Positions 22,278 through 32,721 of a stretch of 64,000 nt of DNA are shown here, one piece after another. The notes under the pieces were generated by a model. It did no database searches and had not been told where the DNA came from. It saw only the letters and a program-made list of their open reading frames with translations. This DNA comes from Undaria pinnatifida (Eukaryota > Sar > Phaeophyceae > Laminariales > Alariaceae), in contig JABAKD010000010.1 in NCBI GenBank assembly GCA_012845835.1, forward strand, positions 8,296,599 through 8,360,598, written 5' to 3'. Made by a program: the position numbers and the translations under genes. Numbering within the stretch: position 1 is the first letter of the stretch; every line of letters starts with the position of its first letter.

Positions 22278-23705
22278 TCATTTGTTTCTTGCCTTAGTGA
22301 TTTGACCGTTGACCACGCACCCCTTTCGAGACGGAGCACCGTTCCTACTCCTGATAGAGACACCTCCAACATTCGAGCGCTCATTACGCTTCTTCCATAT
22401 ACTACATAGAAACTGTTTGCCTATCTTATCCCCGTCCTGTTTCGCCGACTGCGGCCACCATCTATCCCCTAGGATAGCAATCGTTTTCTCGCTACTCTCT
22501 AGTCTACCAAACTCTTCCATGTCACATACGTCTAATTTCTTCATCTCCTCTAACGCATCCCGTTCCTCCTTGTATATTTCACATTCTCCTACTATGTGAG
22601 CCCTACTCTGTATTGTTGTCCCACACGGGCACATTATTGCAGCCACGTCCTCCTCCCGACTTCTGGTATATCTCTTTATTCTTTCTGGTAGGTCCAGGTC
22701 CCCTACACGAAAAGCAGTTTCAGCTTTTTCGCGTAGTCCATTGGGCCGTTCAGATACGTTTTCATTCCAATATCTTCCCTCTACCCCCTGTATATCTCTA
22801 ACTGCTTCTTTTTGCTTCTCCTTTTTCGCCTTATTTCTTAGCGCTAGCCTTTCCCTTTCTTGTATTTTTCTTTTACTTCTGCGTCTTGTACCCGTCAAAC
22901 TTCTCTATAGACACTACCTCTTCTTGGTCTCCCCCTAATCCTTCCATATATTCTCGACTACGTCATCCCATCTTATTCCAGCTCGGCCTTTTGTTATTTT
23001 ATCCCAAAACAGCCCTATCACCTATGGCTGGCATCCTCTTTTCTGGCATATTTTTTACTTTATGTTGCCATTTCAACTTTCTCACATCTCAATTTTTTCC
23101 AAGTGGGTACATTCCTAGTTCTGCTCTTAATGTTGTATTACTCGTCGTACTTGAGCATCCTAGTATCTTTTTAGCTGCTGTAATCTGCACTGTTTCTAGT
23201 TGTTTTACGAACTTCGCGTTCCCTTCCCATACTTCTCCTGCATACTCTAACTTTGATACAATCACATTCATCAAAACGCATGTTTTAATCCTGGTGTCAA
23301 TGTGCGGGTCTGTTAGGATCGCACCCGTCTTGCCTACGTGTGATATATCCATACCTATTACTCTCGCTTTGTGCGCATCCCAAGAGCAGTCCTTTGAGAT
23401 CTCTACGCCAAGGTACATATACTGGTCTACGATCGGTAGTCCATCTTCTCCCCACTTCCATTTGAAATTTACCGGATTCACCTAATCTTCGTTACATACA
23501 ACTACTGCATTTTTTCACGTTCGCTGTCACTCTCCATTTCCTAGTGTACTCTAGTGCTTTCTCTACCTATTTGTGCAATCCTTCGGGTGTTTCTGATATC
23601 CCCACGAAATCATCCGCAAACATCAATCCCGACACCGTATCTTCCCCCATCGTGACTCCTTGCTTTACTGCTTCGACTGCTACTACCATGCCATTAATAC
23701 AAATA
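22278..23705 (-). pseudogene. LINE reverse transcriptase, palm to C-terminus
   Basis: The - strand begins INGMVVAVEAVKQGVT, then the catalytic motif GLMFADDFVGISETPEGLHK, then VDQYMYLGVEISKDCSWDAH, KILGCSSTTSNTTLRAELGM and a Cys/His-containing tail (MCPCGTTIQSRAHIVGECE) ending at TGA 22278-22280. The tail resembles the CCHC-like C-terminal motif of jockey-type LINEs. The catalytic FADD is intact, but frameshifts separate the blocks near 22900-23090 and 23490. Confidence 0.82.
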
Positions 23706-25109
23706 TATATAAAATCCTTCTTTGGTGTCAGGTATTTGGTCAGGAGTTTTTTGTCTCGGCCGAAGTATGCGATTCGCGGAACTGGAATTCTCGGTCGAAT
23801 ATAGCTTGGTTCGAGCGCCGCCTTCGGGGGGCGGCTCCAACGCCCCTCGCCCTTCCGTGTCCGTTCCGCACATCGACGTGAACGCGGACGGATGCCGAGC
23901 GAGACAAGCGAGAAGTTGCAAAATTACCGCATGTCGAGGAGGAATTTTGGAGATTTCGGATGTATCTTTAGACTATGTCTGCAACGCCTGGATGATTTAC
24001 AAAATTGGCATCATTTCCAAACGGAACTTGATAGTGTTTGGAATTTTGCGGTGGCATACTCTCGAGCGTTAGTTTCTTTGCTGTACTTTTTTACTAGTTC
24101 GTTTGGTTTCTTGCCCGACCTTTTTATTGCTTTTGTTTCTGCTCGTTTTGCCAGCTGGAAATTCATTTTTTTAGTGTGGATCCACCTAAAACGTGACACA
24201 AGTTACCGACGATATGCAACAACTTCGCGACACAAATTACCGACGGCAAGACGTTTCGTGACAAAGTAACTCCCAAATCATGATATTTTCACGTAACAGA
24301 ATCTCGAGACAAAACCAAGCAGGTAGAGCCGTCTCTTCGGCCTTTGGCCCTGGCTTTAGCATGGCCGCTGACACTCCAGGCAGCCTCTGCTGTAGGCATG
24401 AACGAGTGCGGTTGATTCGCAGCGAACTATCCCGCTGTGCTCGCTTCTATGTGGCCATTGTCCACGCCATTTCATGTCACCTCCCTTCTGTTTTGAGCTC
24501 GTCGTCGTGCCGTCGAGGTACGAGAAAACCCGTACGTACTGGGTGAGAACAGCAGTATGTACGACGAGCATGAACGCCAACTGACGACATTGGCAAACAC
24601 ACAACGTCAGGTGCAGCAGCAGTAGCCGAAGGGCGAAACTTCTAGCACATACTGCAGCAACTAGTAGCAACCAGAACCACAGCAGATAGCTCAAAGTGCA
24701 GTACGAGTGCAGTTGGCAAGTTTAGTCGTACACGCATCACTATGTCCAATATATAACAACCGTTTTATGTTCATATTGATGAAGAAAAAAATATTACATT
24801 TTCTGTAAGAATTATACGTCGTACGAGCGGACGTTCTGATTCTGGTGTGCTGCTGCCGTGAGACCACCGAGCACACCGCATGTTTTACCCAAACAAGAGC
24901 CAACAAGAGGCAGCGCACAGGGGCCCCCAACACAGAGACACGTGACAACCACGGCCAGCTGTCGATCGCGTAATTCGCCGGTAGTCCGTGCTTCGGTGGG
25001 TGTATCGGAAGTCGTTCGTAGTACTGCTGTAGATCGTCGAAAAACCACGTGGCATCCCGTTCTGGTGGCAGACTCGCCAGTAGACCCCCAAAATTTATTT
25101 ACCTTTTCT

Positions 25110-25500
25110 TTTTCTTGGCCCCATGCACCCAGTTCCTTTCCTTTCTCTTCTTTGTTCCTTTTTTCCAATTGACTTGCGTCTGTTGTGCGTATGCGTAGTG
25201 ATAGATACCACGTGTAATATATACTTGGTAGTCTTTCTTGGGTGGCAAGCGGTATAATCGGTTTTTCCAGGCGCGAGTAATGAGACGTTTGCACCGGTAT
25301 GGACCTGGCACATCGTAGACTGGCTCCTGATTTCACTTTTATATGTTTCTGGTGGAGGCATGAATTGCGTCAGCTGTGATTTATGCGTGTACCACCTTGG
25401 GTTTGTGTTTTTCCCCTAGGGTATTCCTCAGCTCCAGAGTGACTGGAGCCCGTCCTGTGACCACGGACTTGATTATGCGAGTTAATGTGAGAACGACAAC
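25110..25500 (-). repeat. Repeat Y, copy 1 (possible retroelement fragment)
   Basis: It aligns with 42840-43288 over about 380 bp. The - strand reads SHINSHNQVRGHRTGSSHSG, a stop, then PPPETYKSEIRSQSTMCQV followed by HTGANVSLLAPG. The last string resembles the DTGA(x)VSLL active-site block of a retroviral-type aspartic protease with Asp replaced by His. That similarity is short and only suggestive. Confidence 0.6.
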
Positions 25501-25739
25501 AACTGAAATATTGCCTGTTTCTTGACCTTTCAGCTGCTTCCTGCAAATTTGGTTTTTCTGCCAACACGATTTTGAACTTTTTCGCGATTTTTTCTTCCTT
25601 TTTGTCTACGTAAGTTGAACTTCCTACCATTTGCCGCTAATTTGCCGCCTGTGCATTAGTTGCGGAACGGTTCAGCTTTAGCTTTTCTTTGATTCGCACC
25701 ATTTGTTTTGTACTTGACGAAGCTTCATCGGCTGAGATC

Positions 25740-25920
25740 TGGGCTTGGCTCATCAGCTCGACACCGCCCAGTACCCCATCGCAGCGCTATAGCTCACAGC
25801 AACGAAGCGCCGTGCAGTGCCCTGCGATGCCCTGCGGCTCAGCTCAGCAGCGCACCGCAGCGCAGCGCTAGCTCAGCAGAGCGAAGCGCTATGCTTTGCC
25901 GTCCTCTGCCGTCGCGGTCG
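25740..25920. repeat. GC-rich CAGCGC/GCACCGC cluster, copy 1
   Basis: Words such as GCACCGCAGCGCAGCGCTAG and GGCTCATCAGCTCGAC recur, inverted, at 29800-29895 and 30014-30150. It is low in complexity but bounded, so it may be a mobile unit. Confidence 0.5.
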
Positions 25921-26052
25921 TTCGTTATTCATGATATCTAAAACTCTGCGTACGCTGATATTTAGGTATTTGGTGCTTTATTCTGTACATATCGCGTCAA
26001 CCATCGTAATATCATACAATATGGGGGAGGGAATGTAATATTATGCAAAGAT

Positions 26053-26423
26053 CCTGTTTTGTTTTAATCAATTGTCAGCCGGCCGCCCCGGTGGTCTAGT
26101 GGTTTTACCCTCGAATACGACTAACGTTTGGTTGTCCTTGAGTTCGACACCCACCACGATAACATTTGACTTTATTTGCAAAAATGCAAAAAAAAAAAAA
26201 CAGGGATCAACTGCTGAGAGCGTCTAGCAGCGTGGGTAGGTACAATTCGACGCGAGTCGACGAGGGAAGAAAATGCTGGATTTTCCTCGCGGTAAAAATG
26301 AAAGCACGTGCCGAAGTGGGGAGGGAGGAGGAGGGCCCGCTATGTGACCCCGGATCTGAGTTACTACTGGGAGGGAGCGCGAGAGTGGTGCGGGGATAAT
26401 AAATGGGATGAAGAAAAAAAAAT
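26053..26423 (+). mobile_element. tRNA-derived SINE, copy 2 with target duplication
   Basis: Nearly full-length relative to 387-720: the tRNA-like head starts at 26095, the CGACGCGAGTCGACGAGGGA and GGGCCCGCTATGTGACCCCG blocks follow, and an A tail ends near 26420. TGCAAAGAT occurs at 26044-26052 and again just after the tail (26424 on), a 9-bp target duplication. That would place the true 5' end about 42 bases before the tRNA head. Confidence 0.85.
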
Positions 26424-27234
26424 GTTGCAAAGATATATTATTATTACTACCAGTAAATAATATGTCAATCTTTAGGAAATACGCACGGCACTATCAGCAG
26501 TCGTCATGGTAGAGACACTCCGGATATTATGTATTGAGGGGACGCGTCCGATTTCGACAACGTGTAAGCACCCACGAAGAAAAGACAGCAGACACACATA
26601 TCCCGCCTTCCCGAGAAAAAACAGAAAAGAAGCGCTACGCCAACCTCCCGTACGAGCAAAGCCACCCCCGCACCAATCTTAGACAACGCCGCCTCAACGA
26701 GAGATCGCCCTCCTCTTCTACGTTTTCCTCCTCGCCCGCGACCACGTAGACCAATCAATGCGACAGCCTTCACGTAACGAACAAAGCAATCTTCTTCCAA
26801 AACCTCGCCGGCTGACATGTCCCCATGTCGACGTTTGATGCAAACCGACTTTGCATCCTGTCGACTTCGAACCTCCATTGCCACGGGGACAGCAGTGCAG
26901 TCTCTTCATTAATGACAAGGCCTCTTTTGGTTCGCCTAGAGGGGACGCAGGTTTTCAATAATACTCTTTTCGGTATTTTTGTTTGATAGACGCCAACTCT
27001 TACTTGACGGCGCATTTAACATAGTTTGTTTCGCCTATCCTTGCCTTCTTTGTTGTATAATATTACGTTTTTTCTTTTGTCAAAGCATGACTTTCATAAT
27101 CCCATGTTCGTAGTAAACTCTTGGCATTGCTTTAAAGTTCAATGCACGCCAAATCAGACAGTTACACGTTAAGTTGTCGAAGTGCGGCCCTGCCCTATCC
27201 GCCGGCATCGCCGGCGCCCATGCGGAGCCCTTGT

Positions 27235-28113
27235 ATACCTTGAATATATTGGGTGAGGGTGTACATCCCTGTGCAACTCCTTGTAAAATGTCAACACATT
27301 TGGATATTTCCCCGTCCGGCATCACAGCACTTGTCGCACATTCCGTCATATTTTTTATCATTCTCCACATCTTTCCTCTGATCCCAATTTCCCACATATT
27401 TTTCCACAACCCGTTCCTCCATAATGTGTCATAGGCCTTCTGTACATCTAGGCAGAAACAGTACGTCGTTAGCCCGGCGTCTTTCCTACCTTGAATTATC
27501 TCACCTAATGTGTACACATGGTCTACGCACTGCGGTTTGGCCTAGATCCTGCTTGCCCTTCGCTTTTTTTTTCGTCCTTCTCCAACATTGTTCCTATTTT
27601 ATCGTTCAAAATCTTACAGAATGTTTTGCCTACGGTGCTTAATAGCCTTATCTCTCGGTAGTTTCCCGGGTCAACCTTATCTCCTTTTTTTAATACGTTT
27701 ACTTCTGCTTCTTCTCTCCACCTCTTAGGCGCGTATTCGTGTTCTCATATCCAATTATACAACATAACCATCATGGTAAGTAAACCTTCTCCTCCGTACT
27801 TCATAAATTCATTCACTATTTTATCTGCCCCTGCTGCCTTCCTTTCTTTGAGTTTAGCTTCGCACATCTTTACTTCTTCTCTTGTGAACTCTCTCTGTGA
27901 TCCGTTTGAACCCCGGTCTTCCCTTTCTGACGCACCTCCTTTCGCCTCTGCCCACGCGTTGATTGTCTTCTCGGATTCTGTGTCGAACGTGTCGTTGGCT
28001 GTGGGCGTTCCTTGTTTGCGGTGATGTTCTCCAAGTACTTCCCTCTTCGCCTTCGAGCTAATAACCATTTTACCGTTCTGTCTCACGGGGGGGGGGGGGA
28101 TTATCGACCGCAA
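27235..28113 (-). pseudogene. LINE reverse transcriptase, fingers and first palm motifs
   Basis: The - strand reads LKERKAAGADKIVNEFMKYG, then FCLDVQKAYDTLWRNGLWKN, GIRGKMWRMIKNMTECATSA and DILQGVAQGCTPSPNIFKVY. These are RT motifs 0 to 4 of a LINE. The two halves are in different frames and contain stops near 27540-27740. The frame is cut by the insertion immediately after FKVY. Confidence 0.82.
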
Positions 28114-28138
28114 ATTCGGACATGGACTTCAACTGTTT

Positions 28139-28672
28139 TAAGCCGCGTCAGAGACGTGGGCCACGGTATGGAGCACGATCACTAGTAATCTTCGATTTAT
28201 TTCCTCCGAGCCGTTGAAGCCGCCGCGGGCGATGAACAATTTGGGCCCCTCGTTGGCCCGCCAGAGGTCAGCCGCCTGCTTGGTGTTTGCCTTCACGCCT
28301 GCGGTGACCATAGGCTGCTGTATTGCGTCTTTTGTCGCGGATGCCATGCTGTGGGCGCCGCCTCCAAACTGGAGGGCTGTCTGCTGAGGCTGGTGTGTCG
28401 CCTGCGCCTGTTGGTGGTTGCTGAAGCTGCGGGTGCGCTTGATTGCTCTCAGCGTTTGTCAAGCGCGCAGTGACCGCCTGTTGACTCGCCAGCAACTCCT
28501 GCAGAAGGGCCACGATTGCTGGGTCTGCTGCTGCGACGACCGGGACGGGTCCCACGACGTTGCCTTGAGGGGCGGCCTGCACAGGGGCGACTGCAGCGTC
28601 CACTCGCACCTCTCCCACATCGATATGCCCGTGTCCCTCGCCGACTGGCCCGCCCGAGTTGGCGCCCCCCAT
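28139..28672 (-). pseudogene. Gag-like ORF1 of the YR retrotransposon, 5' part
   Basis: It begins ATG at 28670-28672, 19 bases inside A1, with MGGANSGGPVGEGHGHIDVG. Then come an Ala/Pro-rich stretch with LLQELLASQQAVTARLTNAE, and after a frameshift KANTKQAADLWRANEGPKLF. It starts right after the terminal repeat as ORF1 does in Ngaro-type elements. The continuation at 22110 is separated by the LINE. Confidence 0.6.
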
Positions 28673-28690
28673 GCTGAAAGCCGATCATTC

Positions 28691-28890
28691 TAATGGGCAC
28701 GCTACTTGACTCCTTTCAATCCTACGGTGCTTCGCGCTCTCGCTCCTCTGTGCCCCAGACGACCGTCTCTGGCAAGCGCGACAGCTCTTCTGTCGCTGCT
28801 CTCTGGAAACTACATCGACAAAAGTTCGTCTGTTAAATCAGAATAACTTCCACGCCTCGACAAACACCCCTTTCCTATGTAAAGTTACAT
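28691..28890 (-). repeat. Split direct repeat A1 (5' terminal)
   Basis: Partner of A2 at 15459-15658: 200 bp each with no length difference. It is the outer 5' end of the YR retrotransposon. Flanking DNA beyond 28890 (GCCCCACAAAGTGGGAAGTA) is unrelated to the element. Confidence 0.88.
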
Positions 28891-29799
28891 GCCCCACAAA
28901 GTGGGAAGTAGCTCTAGATGTAGAACACACAAGCAGGCATGAAGTTATTATTGTGGTTCAACAGACAAAGTGGGAAACTAGTTCAATGCAAAAACACCAA
29001 ACGATACCTAGACTACAACAGCAGTACATTATTTCGTAATTTTTCCGTTACTGCTGCTACTACTGTACTCGTAATAATAGTACATGTGACCTTGTACTTG
29101 ATATCATACCAGGGATGAAAAGTGAACAAGCTAATAACCAACCGCATATAACAAAGTGTAAAAGCTAGATAGATTTACTTGTGCTGTGTATTGATTGTGG
29201 TACTTAGTGATAGGTTTCAGTAGTACTTTTGGGTTTTATTAGTACTCTAATAATTTTATTAGTATTTTGATGTGCTGCCCACAACAACAGTGGTAGTCGG
29301 GATGATTTCGAAAGAAAAAGGAAAGCTTAAGCTCACCACACTTACTTCCACATATTTTCATGCATATCGTGTGTCAATTCAACTCCTCCATTGTATTCGC
29401 AGAAATAGATATATCACGCAGCTTGCAAAGATGAGTATCGACCCTAAATTTATCGGAACTCACAGCTGACGTGTTTAAATTACATTTTTCCAAAATGCAA
29501 CTAAATCTGAAAGGGGCAGGAAGTAGAAAGGACTGGCCAATGGTTTGTGACTAGCGATTTGATAATACCAAAAGCTATTTGTGCAGGGCTGATTGCCCTG
29601 TGCTATGCTGTGTGCTTGTTGGCGACGTCATGTTCTGACCGGCAGTATATCATACGGGTGTAATTTGCGAAAAAAAAAACATGAAAACCGAGAGAGGACA
29701 GTCAAATGACGAAACCAAAAAGACGAGTACATACCGGTACCTGGTAGCTGGTACTTTATACCAGGTAATGTGTGTATGTTGGAAAGAAAGCGCAGTGCA

Positions 29800-29895
29800 A
29801 CACGGCACAGCGCCGCACCGCAGGGCAAGGCACGGCACCGCACGGCAACGCACGGCGCTGCGCTGCGCTGCTAAGCTGGAGCTGGGCTGAGCTGA
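29800..29895. repeat. GC-rich GCACGGC cluster, copy 2
   Basis: GCACCGCACGGCAACGCACG followed by GCTGCGCTGCGCTGCTAAGC; same family as 30014-30150. Confidence 0.55.
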
Positions 29896-30013
29896 GCTGG
29901 GACTGCCTTTCGTGTTATTCATCTATGCAGTACGTACAAACCTGGCGTAGTAGTACCGGTACCTAGTATGATACTTCGAATGATACCTGGCGTGCACGGA
30001 AGAGTAACTACAG

Positions 30014-30150
30014 CAAAGCACGCAGCACGGCACAGCATGGCACAGCACCGCACGGCACCGCACGGCGCTGCGCTGCTGAGCTAGCGCTACGGTGCGCTGC
30101 TGAGCTGAGCCTAGCTGATGAGCCAAGCTGAGCTCAGCTGGGACCTGGTA
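30014..30150. repeat. GC-rich GCACGGC cluster, copy 3
   Basis: GCACCGCACGGCGCTGCGCT leads into GCTGAGCTGAGC repeats. It is a near-direct copy of 29800-29895 about 200 bp away. Confidence 0.55.
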
Positions 30151-30895
30151 TGATGATACTTTGGGCAACTAAAGAAGAAAAATAAATCAAGGAAGAAATG
30201 AAAGAAAAGCTGGCTCATTCTGCATGTAATGGAAGGAGGCGGTGTTCAAATAGGAGGTCTTGGAAAGCCAGTCACGTACCAACCGAGCCCGCGCAGAAAA
30301 GAAACAAAAATAAGTAAGTGTATGTAAGCACTCGTATTTTTTATACTACTAATGGCGATCTGATGCACAGCCGCAGCATGCCAGCGCGCGGTCGGGGAAT
30401 GGGAACGGCGTGCGAGGCAAGTGTTGCGGTTTGGTCGCTCACGGCTGTCGCATTCCGTTCTTGGCTGTTCACATTCATGTCGAAGTTGTATCGCCTCAAA
30501 CCAGCAGGCCAAGCCACTTTCCATGGCTCAAAGTTCTGCACGTAAAACACTGACTATTCCAAGGGTGTGTGGAGGACAGGATACGTAGGTTTCGTCAATC
30601 TCCGATTACGCATGCCAACCGTCAAGATTGATCTATGAGATCCGCCTTCAATGATGGGTCTTCATATTGCGTGACGGCCGTGAACATTAACCCCAAACGC
30701 ACCAGGGAGTGGAGGGCCCTCTACGAGAGCGACCCAAAGTCCCAACTCTTGCTTACGGCATTCTCCTTGCTCGAAGCGAGGAAGGTTTGTGAAGGCACCT
30801 CCTTGCCACATATATATAGAACACGCGAGTCTCGGCCACCTCCGTCCAAGACCAAGACCGGGCTGACATCATCGGTGGAGGCGTCCTTCATAGGT

Positions 30896-31023
30896 ACCCC
30901 TTTTGTATTCGACTGCATCGTGCTGTCTCTGGTTCGTGCAGGCATTCTTATTATTTACGACCCCTTTTGTATTCGACTGCATCGTGCTGTCTCTGGTTCG
31001 TGCAGGCATTCTTATTATTTACG
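30896..31023. repeat. 64-bp perfect tandem duplication
   Basis: Units 30896-30959 and 30960-31023 appear identical, both beginning ACCCCTTTTGTATTCGACTG. The identity implies a recent event. Confidence 0.92.
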
Positions 31024-31202
31024 AGTTACAAATCGAATCCTTCTCCTTCATCGTTCGTGTGTTCTTTCGACCATTTCATTATTTTCGTTTCCAGATTGTT
31101 TCCAGACTGTTTCCAACGGCTTGTTTCCAGATTGTTCCAGTTTGTTCCCGTTTCTATCATTCTACCCCCCCCCCCCCCTGTCCATCCCCCTTAAAATATG
31201 TA

Positions 31203-31760
31203 AAATGTTTGGCCTCGGTTGGCACCGACGCTGTAAAATACTATGTATATTGGTGTTGGCGTTAGTTGGCAACGACGCTGTAAAACATGCCAGTCACTGC
31301 GTGAGCCAGACAGCCAGGGTACTTTTTTTTTTTTTTGCGGTCACCATGATGGTTGCGAAGTAGATCATCTTGTGCGCGGGGTGGAGAACCCTAACTCCGC
31401 ACAAGGAGCATGATCGCATCACGTCGTGTGAATATGGTAAAGCACTCACGAGGCAGTTATATAGTAATACCCATTGCTGTCTCTGGAGTGGCCACACCAG
31501 AAATCAAAGTAACTCATGGGCGCTGTCATCCATAGGCAAGAAAGTAGGTACAAGGTGCCCGAAGTGCGTCGTACGAGCACTTGGAAGGTTGCAGTTCACC
31601 CTTCATACGACACGCCGAACACCTCACGGCGCTTCGCGCTTGGTGCAAGCAATGCCTGCCTGGTTGGTGAAAACCCGACGTGCTCCGTCCCGGCATAGTA
31701 GGGATGCGAGGGTCTATGGTCATACGACTACGGCCTGCACAAAGTGAGGACACCCCCCCG
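31203..31760 (-). mobile_element. Anonymous repeat family X, copy 3
   Basis: Inverted relative to 8443-8960 and 46488-47052. Its 3' end (left side) contains GGTTGGCACCGACGCTGTAA and then a second GTTGGCAACGACGCTGTAAA, so the family's end carries a short internal duplication. The other end is a C run at 31752-31759 next to GTGAGGACA. Confidence 0.8.
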
Positions 31761-32222
31761 CGCCCAGGCAGGACAGGACGAGTCCGTCGCATAGCTGGAT
31801 GCTAGATTGTCACCAGAGCTTCTGTGGCCATGGCAGCCGTAGGTAGCGCGCAAGCTGCCATTGCCGCGGAAGCACCGTTGTTTCGGCAACCGAGATAAAT
31901 TGACACCACTCAAATCATACATGAAAGTACGGTTACCCATCCGCCGGACGATTAAAAAAGCACTTTGAAGTGCAGAAGGAACCTCGTACCCTACCGGTCC
32001 TGAATATTCGAAGGAAAGATTAGGGTTTGGTTCGGAGCTGCTGTATCGTGTGTCCTAGCCGTACGGATTCAGCATGCTGGTACGCACATCTGCCTCATTA
32101 CTCCATTGGCAGTGCCGGTCTTTGTCATTCGTAGGTGGTTGTTGCCGAGTGCATTGCCGCTCCTGTTATTCCTCTTTGATAAACTAGTCATGCAACGTAC
32201 GTTCACCGCTGTGCAGCAGTGT

Positions 32223-32288
32223 GATCGAACAGCCCCCCCTCCGTGACTGTTCGTTGATCGAACAGCCCCCCCTCCGTGACTGTTCGTT
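32223..32288. repeat. Two tandem 33-bp hairpin units
   Basis: Units 32223-32255 and 32256-32288 are identical. Each contains CGAACAG and its complement CTGTTCG around a C-rich loop, so each could fold as a small hairpin. Confidence 0.85.
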
Positions 32289-32721
32289 TTTGCTCTTATA
32301 CCAGCTCTATTTACAGGAAATGACAATATTCGAGGTGCCTGGTAGCCACAGGTTGTTGCTGTGTGGGCCAGGGCGAGGAATATTCCACCACGCTACGCGT
32401 TGTCCTTACGTTCCGTGCATACGCGAGAACGCACACGTTTAGGAGACGGAGCTTCAGCGATCACCATGAATCTCTAGATGCCCCTCGATTATTTCACAAC
32501 TCAATATTGATAAAAAAAACAAGGGTAGCAGCAGATATGGTAACGTGTTTTTGTCGATATCAACCATTGGCCGTTCCTTGTCCCTACCGTTGACCCTGCG
32601 TTTTACGTACTGGTAACACATGCCCCCCCTGGATTGTGTTTTTCAGGACCTCATTAGGGGGCCCGCCGTAAACAACTCGGCTGTCTATCCGGCAAGCGAG
32701 GCTGGGGGGTACTGATCGAGC

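Larger units (their letters stand above)
23706..27234. mobile_element. Unclassified insertion (~3.5 kb) inside the LINE RT
   Basis: The LINE protein breaks between SPNIFKVY (27270-27235) and INGMVV (23700), so everything between is a later insertion. The edges show a short inverted TACAA...TTGTA, which may be chance. Inside are a GC-rich block at 23800-23900 (CGCCTTCGGGGGGCGGCTCC), a copy of repeat Y (25110-25500), a GC-rich CAG/CGC cluster (25740-25920) and a SINE (26053-26423). No intact ORF is present. It may be several nested events. Confidence 0.6.
22271..28087 (-). mobile_element. 5'-truncated LINE (non-LTR retrotransposon), itself interrupted
   Basis: Two blocks of LINE reverse transcriptase on the - strand flank an insertion at about 23706-27234. 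The ends lie in the YR element's gag-like region. Both junctions show CACGGGG(G) followed by a G run (22252 and 28083), a possible target duplication blurred by the homopolymer. No endonuclease domain is seen before the RT, so it is 5'-truncated, as most LINE copies are. No poly(A) was seen. Confidence 0.8.
15131..28890 (-). mobile_element. Degenerate DIRS-order (Ngaro/PAT-like) tyrosine-recombinase retrotransposon
   Basis: Read on the - strand the order is A1 (28890-28691), gag-like region, 31-residue repeat array, reverse transcriptase, RNase H, tyrosine recombinase, B1 (15903-15667), A2 (15658-15459), B2 (15369-15131). Split direct repeats in this order, together with a YR domain instead of an integrase, define the Ngaro/PAT branch of DIRS elements (known biology). 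Frames are broken by stops and frameshifts, the RNase H segment is inverted, and a LINE carrying another insertion splits the gag-like region. The element is therefore dead. Most of the 13.8 kb is explained by the inserts: the element itself would be about 8 kb. Confidence 0.85.
28891..32721. other. Repeat-rich intergenic region upstream of the NudC gene
   Basis: It contains a dispersed repeat piece (29320-29475), two GC-rich clusters, a tandem duplication, family X copy 3 and short hairpin repeats (listed separately). The open stretch 30635-30890 has weak coding character (RKVCEGTSLPH) but no recognisable domain or splice partners. The NudC promoter should lie just before 32722; no motif could be assigned. 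Confidence 0.5.

Noticed and set aside
30635-31363. A 242-codon + strand frame starting with a plausible N-terminus
   Set aside because: It runs through a recent 64-bp duplication and into family X; only the first 80 codons look at all coding and nothing supports a gene.
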